NCBI GenBank assembly: GCA_003978475.1
Contig: QNZR01000013.1
Span: forward strand, 1 to 13,000
Direction of reading: 5' to 3'
Length of the DNA stretch: 13,000 nucleotides
From: Sulfurimonas sp.
GTDB lineage: Bacteria; Campylobacterota; Campylobacteria; Campylobacterales; Sulfurimonadaceae
Shown: positions 6,761 to 12,880 of the stretch, piece after piece
Numbering within the stretch: position 1 is the first letter of the stretch
Layout: every line of letters begins with the position of its first letter
Notes under the pieces: model-generated
Told to the model about the DNA's origin: nothing
The model's input: the letters and a program-made list of their open reading frames with translations, nothing else
The model's database searches: none
Position numbers and translations under genes: made by a program

Positions 6761-8560
6761 CTAATCGTCCTTTATGCTAAAGCTTGGCTCATCTAAAAAA
6801 TAGCCCTGTACAAAGGTTGCACCGCTTTGTTGTGCGTAGAGTAGCTCGTTTTCACTTTGAATGGTTTTAACCACAACCTTTATGTTCATATTTTTAGAGA
6901 GCTGTATGAGTTTGTAGGTATCGTTGTTAACAGTGATGTAGTCGAGTTTGAGTATATCGGGACCAAAATAGACGATCTCTTTTAAATCGATGGTCTCCAT
7001 GTCAATGTTATCCAAAGCGATGTCAATATGAGATGCTCTTAAAAGGTCCAGGCATGTTTTGATTTTTTCTTTGGAAAAAAGAGTGTAGCGACTGAATCCG
7101 TTAACTTCAATACACAAGTAGGGGGCAACTGCGGGCGAGTGCTCGAGGGCATGTTGGATATGGGTCTGAAATGTCTCATGGCACAGGGTATTGAGATGGA
7201 TATTCAGATGCAAGATGACATGATGTTTTTTAATAAACGCTATGGCATGGTCGAACATAAAAATATCGAGCTCTATGGCAACGGAATCATCAACAATCAG
7301 GTCAATAAAATGGTTGGCTCGGACAACTTCTTGTTGCGGTGTGACAATTCTGGCAAAAAGCTCATAAGAGTGAATGGTCATGGTTTCGACACTGTAGATA
7401 GGCTGAAACATTGGCATGACGTACTTCTCTTTAAGAGCCTCCTGAAGTTCAAAAATAATGCGGGATCTTTTACTGGAGTTGAAGTTCCCCTGTTCGGCAC
7501 TGCTTAAACTGTTTTTCTCTATCTGTTCTAGCTCTTCTTGTGCTTCAGCAATGGCTTCGTGTAGGGTCTTTTTCTCTTCAGGATGCCGGTTAATGACAAC
7601 TTGAAGGTCAATATTGATGTAGAGTCCTTCTGCGATAATAGGTTGCTTGGAGATGGATTCAATAATTCTTGCTGCTAAAATATCGGCTTTTTCATCTTTT
7701 TTTCTTTTGTAAAAGACAATAAAAGTTGCATCTTCAAAATGGAGAAAAATATCTTGACGTCGTGTGACCCGAAGAATACGGCTGGCAGCCGACTGTAAAA
7801 TAATATCGGTAATCTCATTATCGTAACGTGTTTTAATGGCGTTAAAGTCATTAATACGCAGTAAAATGATCTGATAATAATTGGCATCAAGAGTTTTCAT
7901 CACTTCATGATAATAACGTCTGTTAAAGACTTGTGTAGTCGGATCAATCATGCCGTCATTGCGTTGTCGGTAGAGAACAAAGAGTCGGATATAGGCAATG
8001 ACTAAGAGTGCCATCAGTAGCAACGTAATGGTGAAGCTGAGCTTATTCAATGGATTAATAATCGCTTCTACCTGCTGAAGCGGCTTGTTGCTGATACGAG
8101 CCAAAAACACTAATGTGACGTCTGCATTATGAACAATCGGCACAACAAGATATTCTTTGCCTTCTTTTGTAAAGAGCGTGCGCTGCTGTGTCATACAGCT
8201 CTGCAGCAGTTCGTTATGAATGTGTTGGCTTTGCGGTGCTTCAACACTATTGGGAGCACTCATCATGGGGTGAAACTGCTCACCCTCTTTGTGAAACAGG
8301 GTGATCGCCGTCAGGGTCTCAGATAACAATACCGAGAGCAGCTCCTGATGTTTTGACGCAGCATCCTCATGCTGTAAGTACTCTGCAAGCTGATAAAACT
8401 GTTTTTCCGTGGTATTGAGAAAACGTGTATACGTCACATGATGCATCTTGGTCAGAGTCGATACATAGTCTTGATAAATAAAAATCAGCATTAGCGCCAT
8501 GGTTGGCAACAAAACTAAAAATATGACAGAAAACTTACCCAGTTTCAGTGGTGCTAACAT
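6761..8560 (-). CDS. Membrane-anchored degenerate GGDEF-EAL protein
   Basis: This 599-residue protein has two membrane segments (about 11-30 and 174-196) flanking a periplasmic sensor region (about 31-173). A GGDEF-like domain (205-325) and an EAL-like domain (375-595) follow. The GGDEF box is replaced by FEDAT (275-279), so diguanylate cyclase activity is unlikely. In the EAL domain the EAL box is ELF with E400 kept. N453, E485, K538 (DILKLD) and Q585 (FVQG) also look conserved. The DDFG loop reads DNID (517-520), and the usual EGxE segment reads KTIQ (565-568), which loses a key glutamate. Phosphodiesterase activity is therefore doubtful; a c-di-GMP receptor or scaffold is more likely. The start is ATG at 8560 with little Shine-Dalgarno, and a TATAAT on the minus strand lies about 24 bases upstream. 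Confidence 0.93.
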   Translation of the reverse strand: MLAPLKLGKFSVIFLVLLPTMALMLIFIYQDYVSTLTKMHHVTYTRFLNTTEKQFYQLAEYLQHEDAASKHQELLSVLLSETLTAITLFHKEGEQFHPMMSAPNSVEAPQSQHIHNELLQSCMTQQRTLFTKEGKEYLVVPIVHNADVTLVFLARISNKPLQQVEAIINPLNKLSFTITLLLMALLVIAYIRLFVLYRQRNDGMIDPTTQVFNRRYYHEVMKTLDANYYQIILLRINDFNAIKTRYDNEITDIILQSAASRILRVTRRQDIFLHFEDATFIVFYKRKKDEKADILAARIIESISKQPIIAEGLYINIDLQVVINRHPEEKKTLHEAIAEAQEELEQIEKNSLSSAEQGNFNSSKRSRIIFELQEALKEKYVMPMFQPIYSVETMTIHSYELFARIVTPQQEVVRANHFIDLIVDDSVAIELDIFMFDHAIAFIKKHHVILHLNIHLNTLCHETFQTHIQHALEHSPAVAPYLCIEVNGFSRYTLFSKEKIKTCLDLLRASHIDIALDNIDMETIDLKEIVYFGPDILKLDYITVNNDTYKLIQLSKNMNIKVVVKTIQSENELLYAQQSGATFVQGYFLDEPSFSIKDD

Positions 8561-8583
8561 AAGAAAACTTTACTTTTTAAGTT

Positions 8584-8589
8584 ATTATA
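8584..8589 (-). promoter_or_regulatory. Candidate -10 box for the GGDEF-EAL gene
   Basis: A perfect minus-strand TATAAT lies about 24 bases upstream of the EAL ATG and overlaps the stop codon of the 157-aa gene (8585-8587). It would give a leader of under 20 bases. I see no convincing -35; Campylobacterota promoters often lack one. Confidence 0.45.
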
Positions 8590-9058
8590 ACATACCCTTA
8601 ACAACAGTAGTGATTCCTACATGTAAATTATAGTGAGCAATAGGGAAATCATCATCTTTACATTCCAGGTTAATCATATAGCCACTGAGGTAGGTTCCCA
8701 GAGTCTCAAGCTCAACGGGGATGTAACGGCGGCTTTGCTGTAGATCGTAATCGGTATGGCACAGTACGTTTGCCTCATTGCTTTCTTGAAGGGTAAATGC
8801 CAACAACTTGAGTGAGACCAAATCACACCATCTGAGAAACAGTTCCGGGGTGAGCGCATCGCACATGCGACCCTCGGGAGTGAAGAGCAGGTGCTGGTCT
8901 CGCAAAGGCAGTAATACCGATAATACGGCATTGACAAAAGGCACGGTTTTTTCCGACCAAAAAGCGGCTTCGTCACTTTGTATCAATGCCTGAGTGAGGG
9001 TTGCGAGAATGTCCTCTTTCGTAGCGGTAGGGAGTTGTTGCGCTAAAGGTGATGCCAT
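8585..9058 (-). CDS. Hypothetical protein, 157 aa
   Basis: I do not assign a family. The product has no signal peptide or clear membrane segment. The N-terminal half is helical (KEDILATLTQALIQSDEAAF). A central helical block (FWSEKTVPFVNAVLSVLLPLRD, then LTPELFLRWCDLVSLKLLAF) loosely recalls the W-x-x-A-L-x-RD pattern of TraD/DotL-type coupling ATPases, but there is no Walker motif and the protein is far too short, so this may be chance. The start is ATG at 9058, because GAGGAA lies 7 bases before it; the in-frame TTG at 9076 lacks a ribosome site. It is transcribed away from the DUF445 gene, and about 24 bases separate its stop from the EAL start. It is probably a real gene because of the good ribosome site, its length and its tight context. 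Confidence 0.75.
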   Translation of the reverse strand: MASPLAQQLPTATKEDILATLTQALIQSDEAAFWSEKTVPFVNAVLSVLLPLRDQHLLFTPEGRMCDALTPELFLRWCDLVSLKLLAFTLQESNEANVLCHTDYDLQQSRRYIPVELETLGTYLSGYMINLECKDDDFPIAHYNLHVGITTVVKGML

Positions 9059-9104
9059 GAATCGTTCCTCGGTCAAAGATTTGGTGTAAATGTAGCACTT
9101 TTTG

Positions 9105-9110
9105 TATAAT
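9105..9110 (+). promoter_or_regulatory. Candidate -10 box for the DUF445 gene
   Basis: A perfect TATAAT lies 33 bases before the ATG at 9144. TTGGTG at 9081-9086 sits 18 bases upstream and could be a weak -35. The hexamer is nearly self-complementary in context (ATTATA on the other strand), so it might also serve the divergent 157-aa gene, but that is less certain. Confidence 0.55.
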
Positions 9111-9143
9111 GCGCACTTAAAAAAATATTTTAAAGGTTATGGC

Positions 9144-9857
9144 ATGAATAAAAGTGTTCTTACGAATATTGTAGCGCTATTGCTCATAGGGCTCTCTTTG
9201 ATACCGGCATTGGAATCTGTTGCCAAAATCCTGCTTTTTTCCGGACTTTTTGCACTTTCGGGGGCTCTGACCAATCAACTGGCTATTCATATGCTATTTG
9301 AAAAGGTACCGTTTCTTTACGGCTCAGGTATTATTCAATTACGTTTTGAGGCTTTCAAAGAGGCCATTCGGGAGTTAATGATGACACAGTTTTTTACTCA
9401 AGAACAGATAACGCATTTTTTTGAAACGGAAGAGCAAAAGATCAATCTGGTACCGGTAGTTGAGTCTACCGATTTTTCACCGGCGTTTGATGCTCTGTCC
9501 AACACCGTCATGGAGTCCAATCTCGGCAGTATGCTCAATATGTTTGGCGGAGAGAGTGCTTTGGAGCAGCTACGAGACCCTTTCACAAGAAAAATGCAAC
9601 GTGCCATGGTGAAGATTGTGCAGAGTAAAGCCTTTGAAACGCAACTGGCGCATTATATCAATCACTCAACATTACGTCAGGATGTTAAGGATTCCATAGA
9701 AACGATAATACAAAAACGTCTGGATGCGTTAACACCGGTAATGGTCAAAGAGATGGTTCACACCCTGATGCGGGAACATCTGGGCTGGCTGGTTGTATGG
9801 GGCGGTGTTTTTGGAGGACTGATCGGTGCACTGTCCGCACTGCTGTTACCTTCATGA
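9144..9857 (+). CDS. DUF445 family membrane protein
   Basis: This 237-residue protein matches the DUF445 (YheB/YjiN-like) pattern. Hydrophobic N-terminal segments (about residues 5-42) are followed by the family block ALTNQLAIHMLFEKVPFLYGSG and QLRFEAFKEAIRELM. A long helical, polar middle follows (about 80-205), and a C-terminal membrane segment is rich in glycine (VVWGGVFGGLIGALSALLL). It should sit in the inner membrane; the biochemical role of the family is not established. The start is ATG at 9144, preceded by TAAAGG at 9131-9136; an in-frame TTG at 9102 overlaps the promoter and is rejected. The gene is transcribed away from the 157-aa gene and toward the PAS gene. Confidence 0.88.
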   Translation: MNKSVLTNIVALLLIGLSLIPALESVAKILLFSGLFALSGALTNQLAIHMLFEKVPFLYGSGIIQLRFEAFKEAIRELMMTQFFTQEQITHFFETEEQKINLVPVVESTDFSPAFDALSNTVMESNLGSMLNMFGGESALEQLRDPFTRKMQRAMVKIVQSKAFETQLAHYINHSTLRQDVKDSIETIIQKRLDALTPVMVKEMVHTLMREHLGWLVVWGGVFGGLIGALSALLLPS

Positions 9858-9886
9858 TCCGCATATACTTTGTCGTACTTTTGTGG

Positions 9887-9892
9887 CATAAT
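9887..9892 (+). promoter_or_regulatory. Possible -10 box for the PAS gene
   Basis: CATAAT lies in the short spacer after the DUF445 stop. It would place transcription start near 9899, downstream of the ATG at 9897, which favours the GTG start at 9924. The match is imperfect and I see no -35. Confidence 0.3.
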
Positions 9893-9923
9893 TGGCATGA
9901 GAGTTTATGCCGAAGGAGATGAG

Positions 9924-10448
9924 GTGAAACGACCCGAACCTGTGGATGACGCTATTGTACTGGATCCCAAACGTTATTTAGTGAGTGAGACTGATGCTGA
10001 GGGTGTTATTACGTATGCCAATAGCTATTTTAAAGATATTTCAGGCTATAGCGACGAGGAACTGCTGGGGCAGCCGCATAATATTATTCGTCATCCCGAT
10101 ATGCCGAAACTGGTCTTTAAACTGCTATGGGATACGATTCAAAACGGTAACAATATTAATGCCGTGGTTAAAAATTTGGCAAAAGACGGACGGTACTACT
10201 GGGTCTTTACCGAGTTTCATATTAAAAAAGATGCCGACAGTGGCGACATTATCGGCTATATGGCCTCGCGCAAAGCTGTTTCGAAGCATATTATTGCTGT
10301 TATGGCAACACTTTATCGTGAGATAGCCGCTGTAGAACAACGCGAGGGGCTTGAGGCGGCACAGCACTATTTGGATGCGTATCTTCAAAAACGCGGCGAG
10401 CAGATTACGTTTGCCAATATTATGGAAAATATTCATAAATTTTATTAA
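9924..10448 (+). CDS. Aer/CetB-like PAS domain protein
   Basis: This 174-residue cytoplasmic protein carries one PAS domain (about 18-120) of the Aer type, with the hallmark GYSDEELLGQPHNIIRHPDMPK, then VVKNLAKDGRYYWV and IIGYMASRKAV. In Aer this PAS binds FAD and senses redox or energy state. In Campylobacter jejuni the PAS-only protein CetB works with the separate signalling protein CetA in energy taxis. The C-terminal helical tail (120-174) has no membrane segment or methyl-accepting domain, so a partner receptor is expected. The start is GTG at 9924, with AAGGAG at 9913-9918 and 5 bases spacing, giving the MKRPEPVD N-terminus usual for this family; ATG at 9897 is the alternative. The ABM gene follows after 12 bases. 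Flavin binding is inferred, not shown. Confidence 0.88.
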   Translation: MKRPEPVDDAIVLDPKRYLVSETDAEGVITYANSYFKDISGYSDEELLGQPHNIIRHPDMPKLVFKLLWDTIQNGNNINAVVKNLAKDGRYYWVFTEFHIKKDADSGDIIGYMASRKAVSKHIIAVMATLYREIAAVEQREGLEAAQHYLDAYLQKRGEQITFANIMENIHKFY

Positions 10449-10460
10449 AGAGAGAGCCAT

Positions 10461-10784
10461 ATGTCACAAAAACTGTACTGTATTGCATCGTTTCAGCCTA
10501 AAGAAGGTAGTGAAGAAGCGCTATTTAGAGTTTTACAGTCACTTGAACCCGATTCATTGCGTGAAGAGGGATGTATACAATACAGAGTGACGCGTCATAT
10601 TGAGAATACTTTTGCACAAGGTGAAAGTTATCCGATCGTATTTCATGAAATATGGGAGAATGTCACTGCCTTTGAAACCCATTGCCAGCGTCGTGACATT
10701 GTTGATTTTTTTGAACGTCACTGTATTGATGACGAGGGATTGGTCGCAGCTTATAATGTCACTGCTTATCGTGATGAGTGGTAA
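10461..10784 (+). CDS. ABM-fold (YgiN-like) putative quinol monooxygenase
   Basis: This 107-residue protein fits the antibiotic biosynthesis monooxygenase (ABM) superfamily of dimeric ferredoxin-like folds, comparable in length to YgiN. Visible features are KLYCIASFQPKEGSEEALFRVL at the N-terminus, EEGCIQYRVTRH with the following strand, and FHEIWENVTAFETHCQRRDI, the usual EVWxxxxAxxxHxxxxH-like segment in which the second histidine is not clear. Substrates vary widely in the family, from quinols to polyketides and haem, so none is assigned. AGAGAG lies just before the ATG. It follows the PAS gene by 12 bases and is likely co-transcribed, which hints at a redox link, but that is inference only. 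Confidence 0.82.
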   Translation: MSQKLYCIASFQPKEGSEEALFRVLQSLEPDSLREEGCIQYRVTRHIENTFAQGESYPIVFHEIWENVTAFETHCQRRDIVDFFERHCIDDEGLVAAYNVTAYRDEW

Positions 10785-10788
10785 CGTT

Positions 10789-10813
10789 TAACATATTTAC
10801 AAATATAATGTTA
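10789..10813. repeat. Imperfect inverted repeat over the SPOR-NosL promoter
   Basis: The left arm TAACATATTT (10789-10798) and the right arm starting AAATAT (10801) and ending ATGTTA (10813) are complementary apart from three extra bases in the right arm. The repeat contains the TATAAT at 10804-10809. It could be an operator, or simply AT-rich chance symmetry. Confidence 0.35.
10804..10809 (+). promoter_or_regulatory. Candidate -10 box for the SPOR-NosL gene
   Basis: A perfect TATAAT lies 33 bases before the ATG at 10843, in the 58-base spacer after the ABM gene. No good -35 is visible. It overlaps an inverted repeat. Confidence 0.5.
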
Positions 10814-10842
10814 GAATATGGGTTATGATTTAAGGATAAGCG

Positions 10843-11610
10843 ATGAGAGTTATTTTTACATGTATAATATTGAGTGTTGTGTTAATAGCGTCGCCGGAGC
10901 GTAAAATTATTGTCGGTTCATTTGTGACGGAGCAAAGTGCCGCACGTGCATTAACAACGTTTCGTTCACAAATCGGCACTGAAATTTTGGCTGCACAGGA
11001 GCGGCTTGGTTTTCAGATACACGCCCGCGCGTCGGGTCGTCAATACATTCTTGTTTTAGAGCCGTTTCCTTCGTATAGGGAGGCAAAAAAAGTTAAAAAA
11101 CTGCTTCCAAAAGAGTATGCATCGGCATTTATAAATAAATATACGCCACCCAAAGCAACACCGTTAGATACACCATCATCAGCACCAAAGGTATCCGTAG
11201 CCAAAGCAGTCGTGTTGCCAACGTCTGAAGCGAAGGTTTCAACAGTGACCAACAAGACAGTCGTTGCGACAGATACGTGTTCAACGGCTGCAGAACCAGA
11301 CGTCAATGTGACGCAGGTCACAAAGAGCAACGCGAGCACGAAGCCTGTGGTACATGAAGAGCTTCGTGTGCCTTCAGCATCACATGAGACGTCGTTTATT
11401 ATTGATGCCGTGACCATGAAACTGATTGATGCGAAAAAAGCCTACTATGCAGTCGAGGGACAGACCTATGGTATTATGAGTCCTTCGGGAAAATTTGCCT
11501 TTGCTCAGAAAGAGGTCGCCGAAGAGTTTGTCAAGCAGTATGGCGGTCGCGTTGTTGATTATGAGACATCTAAAGCGTTGGATCAGAAAAAACAGAAGGC
11601 GTCAGAGTAG
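10843..11610 (+). CDS. Exported SPOR-like / NosL-like fusion protein
   Basis: This 255-residue protein starts with a short Sec signal peptide (about 1-17, MRVIFTCIILSVVLIAS). Residues 20-100 resemble a SPOR domain (KIIVGSFVTEQSAARALTTF, later RQYILVLEPFPSYREAKKVKKLL), a fold that binds denuded peptidoglycan glycan strands. Residues 101-182 are a low-complexity linker rich in T, S, V, P and K. Residues 185-247 resemble the C-terminal half of NosL (AKKAYYAVEGQTYGIMSPSG, AFAQKEVAEEFVKQYGGRVVDYE), a copper chaperone for nitrous oxide reductase. The N-terminal NosL copper-binding cysteine motif is absent; the only mature cysteine is C146, in the linker. Location is probably periplasmic. TAAGGA lies before the ATG. 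TetR starts 5 bases after the stop. SPOR and NosL calls rest on motif pattern only. Confidence 0.72.
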   Translation: MRVIFTCIILSVVLIASPERKIIVGSFVTEQSAARALTTFRSQIGTEILAAQERLGFQIHARASGRQYILVLEPFPSYREAKKVKKLLPKEYASAFINKYTPPKATPLDTPSSAPKVSVAKAVVLPTSEAKVSTVTNKTVVATDTCSTAAEPDVNVTQVTKSNASTKPVVHEELRVPSASHETSFIIDAVTMKLIDAKKAYYAVEGQTYGIMSPSGKFAFAQKEVAEEFVKQYGGRVVDYETSKALDQKKQKASE

Positions 11611-11615
11611 CAGTT

Positions 11616-12185
11616 TTGACACAACCTACCCGAGAAAAAATTTTAGATGCCGTTTTTGCATTAGTCTACACAAAAGGATATAACGGTACAAGTATGTCTA
11701 TGATACTTGAAGCATGTCAGATTCCCAAAGGCTCGCTGTATCATCATTTTTCATCCAAAAAAGCGATGGTGCTTGCAGTCCTCAAAGAGCGTATTGCTCC
11801 TCGTATGGATCAGTTTTATGACCTTAGAGCCTCTGCTGAGAATCATGAGATTGACACCATTATTGCTGCTATTGTCAAGGTGGCAGACAACAGAGAACTC
11901 CTGTGTTACGGCTGCCCGCTCAATCGACTCAATCAGGAAATGGCACCGGTTGACAACGATTTTGAGTATGAAATTAACATTATCTACGAAGCACTTAAAG
12001 ATAAACTGGTGCAGCTGCTTAAGCGTAGCCGGTTACAAGAAAACGTCAACAGTGAGATGTTAAGCGAGTTCATTATAGCCACCGTATGGGGAGCCCTTTC
12101 TCTGAGTCCGAATCACTCATCCAAAGCCCGTTATTTACAGACAATTTCTCATCTTATTGCTTACCTCAAAACACTAAAGCGGTAA
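11616..12185 (+). CDS. TetR/AcrR family transcriptional regulator
   Basis: This 189-residue repressor has a classical TetR helix-turn-helix at residues 5-55: TREKILDAVFALVYTKGYNG, then ILEACQIPKGSLYHHFSSKKAM. The ligand domain carries CYGCPLNRLNQEM (97-109), close to the GCPLGNLAQE pattern of a TetR branch containing regulators of electrophile or drug response. C97 and C100 could be redox- or electrophile-sensitive, but this is inference. The start is TTG at 11616, because the next Met (residue 27) would remove half the DNA-binding domain; the ribosome site is weak, so expression may be low or coupled to the gene before it, whose stop is 5 bases upstream. Two matching palindromes lie in the spacer after it, upstream of the next gene, its probable target. 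Confidence 0.93.
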   Translation: MTQPTREKILDAVFALVYTKGYNGTSMSMILEACQIPKGSLYHHFSSKKAMVLAVLKERIAPRMDQFYDLRASAENHEIDTIIAAIVKVADNRELLCYGCPLNRLNQEMAPVDNDFEYEINIIYEALKDKLVQLLKRSRLQENVNSEMLSEFIIATVWGALSLSPNHSSKARYLQTISHLIAYLKTLKR

Positions 12186-12187
12186 AG

Positions 12188-12203
12188 TAGACCATTCAGT
12201 CTA
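12188..12203. promoter_or_regulatory. Candidate TetR operator 1
   Basis: TAGACCATTCAGTCTA has perfect 5-base arms TAGAC/GTCTA around 6 bases. It shares the pattern AGACC-N4-AGTCT with operator 2, centred 48 bases downstream. It lies just upstream of, and touches, the -35 region of the candidate promoter at 12222-12227. Confidence 0.6.
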
Positions 12204-12221
12204 ATTTCAGCAGGGTTTTTG

Positions 12222-12227
12222 TAATAT
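12222..12227 (+). promoter_or_regulatory. Candidate -10 box for the AhpD-like gene
   Basis: TAATAT lies between the two TetR-type palindromes and 47 bases before the ATG. The -35 position would fall at about 12199-12204 (GTCTAA), inside operator 1, and the transcription start at the edge of operator 2. This is a layout suited to repression. Confidence 0.45.
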
Positions 12228-12233
12228 GCTGCA

Positions 12234-12253
12234 AACAGACCGACCAGTCTGTT
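12234..12253. promoter_or_regulatory. Candidate TetR operator 2
   Basis: AACAGACCGACCAGTCTGTT has perfect 7-base arms AACAGAC/GTCTGTT around CGACCA. The AGACC-N4-AGTCT core matches operator 1 and resembles the AGACCGGTCGGTCT-type sites known for several TetR regulators. It sits just downstream of the candidate -10. Confidence 0.7.
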
Positions 12254-12274
12254 ATTTTCATATGAGGAGACATT

Positions 12275-12799
12275 ATGTTTATTATTGAGCCCCAACAGCA
12301 TGAACATGCCGATAAAGAGTTACGTACGGTCTATAGAATGATTCAAAAAGAGCTGGGGTGGATACCGCCGCATTTGGCACTTTTTGCCACCATCGATAAA
12401 GACGCGCTTCAAGAGTTTATTGTCTATCAGCAATCGATGATGAAACATCCGGTTATTGATGCGGCACTGCTTCCTTTTTTACGCCTCTATATTGCCTGCA
12501 AAGAAGAGCGAACCTACTGTCAGGAGTTCAATACCAGGCTGCTTCGTTCCAAAGGTGTCGATGAAGCGTTTACGGCAGATATTGTTGCCAATATTGAGCA
12601 TCTTCCCGTGGCACCCAATCAGCAGGCATTGGCACAAGCGGTTGTGAACGCACTTTATAATCCAATCGGGTTTACGGCAGAGACGTTAACCAAGCTTGAG
12701 ACATTGGGTTTTAGTCATAAGGATTGTTTTGACCTGCTTCATTACTGTTGCAACTTTATGAGCAAAAGCAAGATGATTGAGATCTATTTGGCAAGGTAG
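12275..12799 (+). CDS. AhpD/carboxymuconolactone decarboxylase-like protein, degenerate active site
   Basis: This 174-residue cytoplasmic helical protein resembles the AhpD-like/CMD fold (peroxidase-related enzymes). The N-terminus has LGWIPPHLALFA, a common start in these proteins. The active-site helix region reads ACKEERTYCQEFNTRLLRSKG (74-94). Aligned with the usual CxxC-x3-H of AhpD, the first cysteine is R79, the second is C82 and the histidine position is N86. An extra cysteine, C75, lies 7 residues before C82, and C151, C158 and C159 are further downstream. Peroxidase activity of the AhpD kind is therefore uncertain. The ATG at 12275 has GAGGAG 7 bases upstream, a strong site. It is probably repressed by the upstream TetR through two palindromes. 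Fold assignment is moderate; regulation is inferred from the layout. Confidence 0.68.
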   Translation: MFIIEPQQHEHADKELRTVYRMIQKELGWIPPHLALFATIDKDALQEFIVYQQSMMKHPVIDAALLPFLRLYIACKEERTYCQEFNTRLLRSKGVDEAFTADIVANIEHLPVAPNQQALAQAVVNALYNPIGFTAETLTKLETLGFSHKDCFDLLHYCCNFMSKSKMIEIYLAR

Positions 12800-12842
12800 C
12801 ATCATAACGAGGGTATAGAAATATTTTAGGTAAAAAATATGA

Positions 12843-12848
12843 TATAAT
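12843..12848 (+). promoter_or_regulatory. Candidate -10 box for the gene at the right edge
   Basis: A perfect TATAAT in an AT-rich spacer, 32 bases before the ATG at 12881. No clear -35 is visible, but the A/T-rich run upstream is common at Campylobacterota promoters. Confidence 0.5.
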
Positions 12849-12880
12849 GATTTTTTGAATTGAATTATCAGGGGTTGTAT

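Noticed and set aside
7139..7507. Plus-strand open frame of 122 codons opposite the EAL domain
   Set aside because: It is an antisense shadow of a domain with clear EAL-family motifs; its product is rich in methionine and has no features.
9102..9143. Upstream TTG start adding 14 residues to the DUF445 protein
   Set aside because: The TTG overlaps the candidate TATAAT promoter and has no ribosome site, whereas ATG at 9144 has TAAAGG in place.
9870..9923. Longer N-termini for the PAS protein (TTG 9870 or ATG 9897)
   Set aside because: AAGGAG sits 5 bases before GTG 9924, and the resulting MKRP N-terminus matches the family; ATG 9897 remains a minor alternative.
10125..10460. Minus-strand open frame of 111 codons opposite the PAS gene
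   Set aside because: The PAS domain on the plus strand explains the sequence, and no promoter or ribosome site supports the antisense frame.
11040..11417. Minus-strand open frame of 125 codons opposite the SPOR-NosL gene
   Set aside because: It mirrors the low-complexity linker; its T/V/S/A-rich product, lack of a ribosome site and position inside a gene with signal peptide and domains make it a shadow.
12800..12842. Intrinsic terminator after the AhpD-like gene
   Set aside because: No GC-rich hairpin followed by a T run is visible in this AT-rich spacer.
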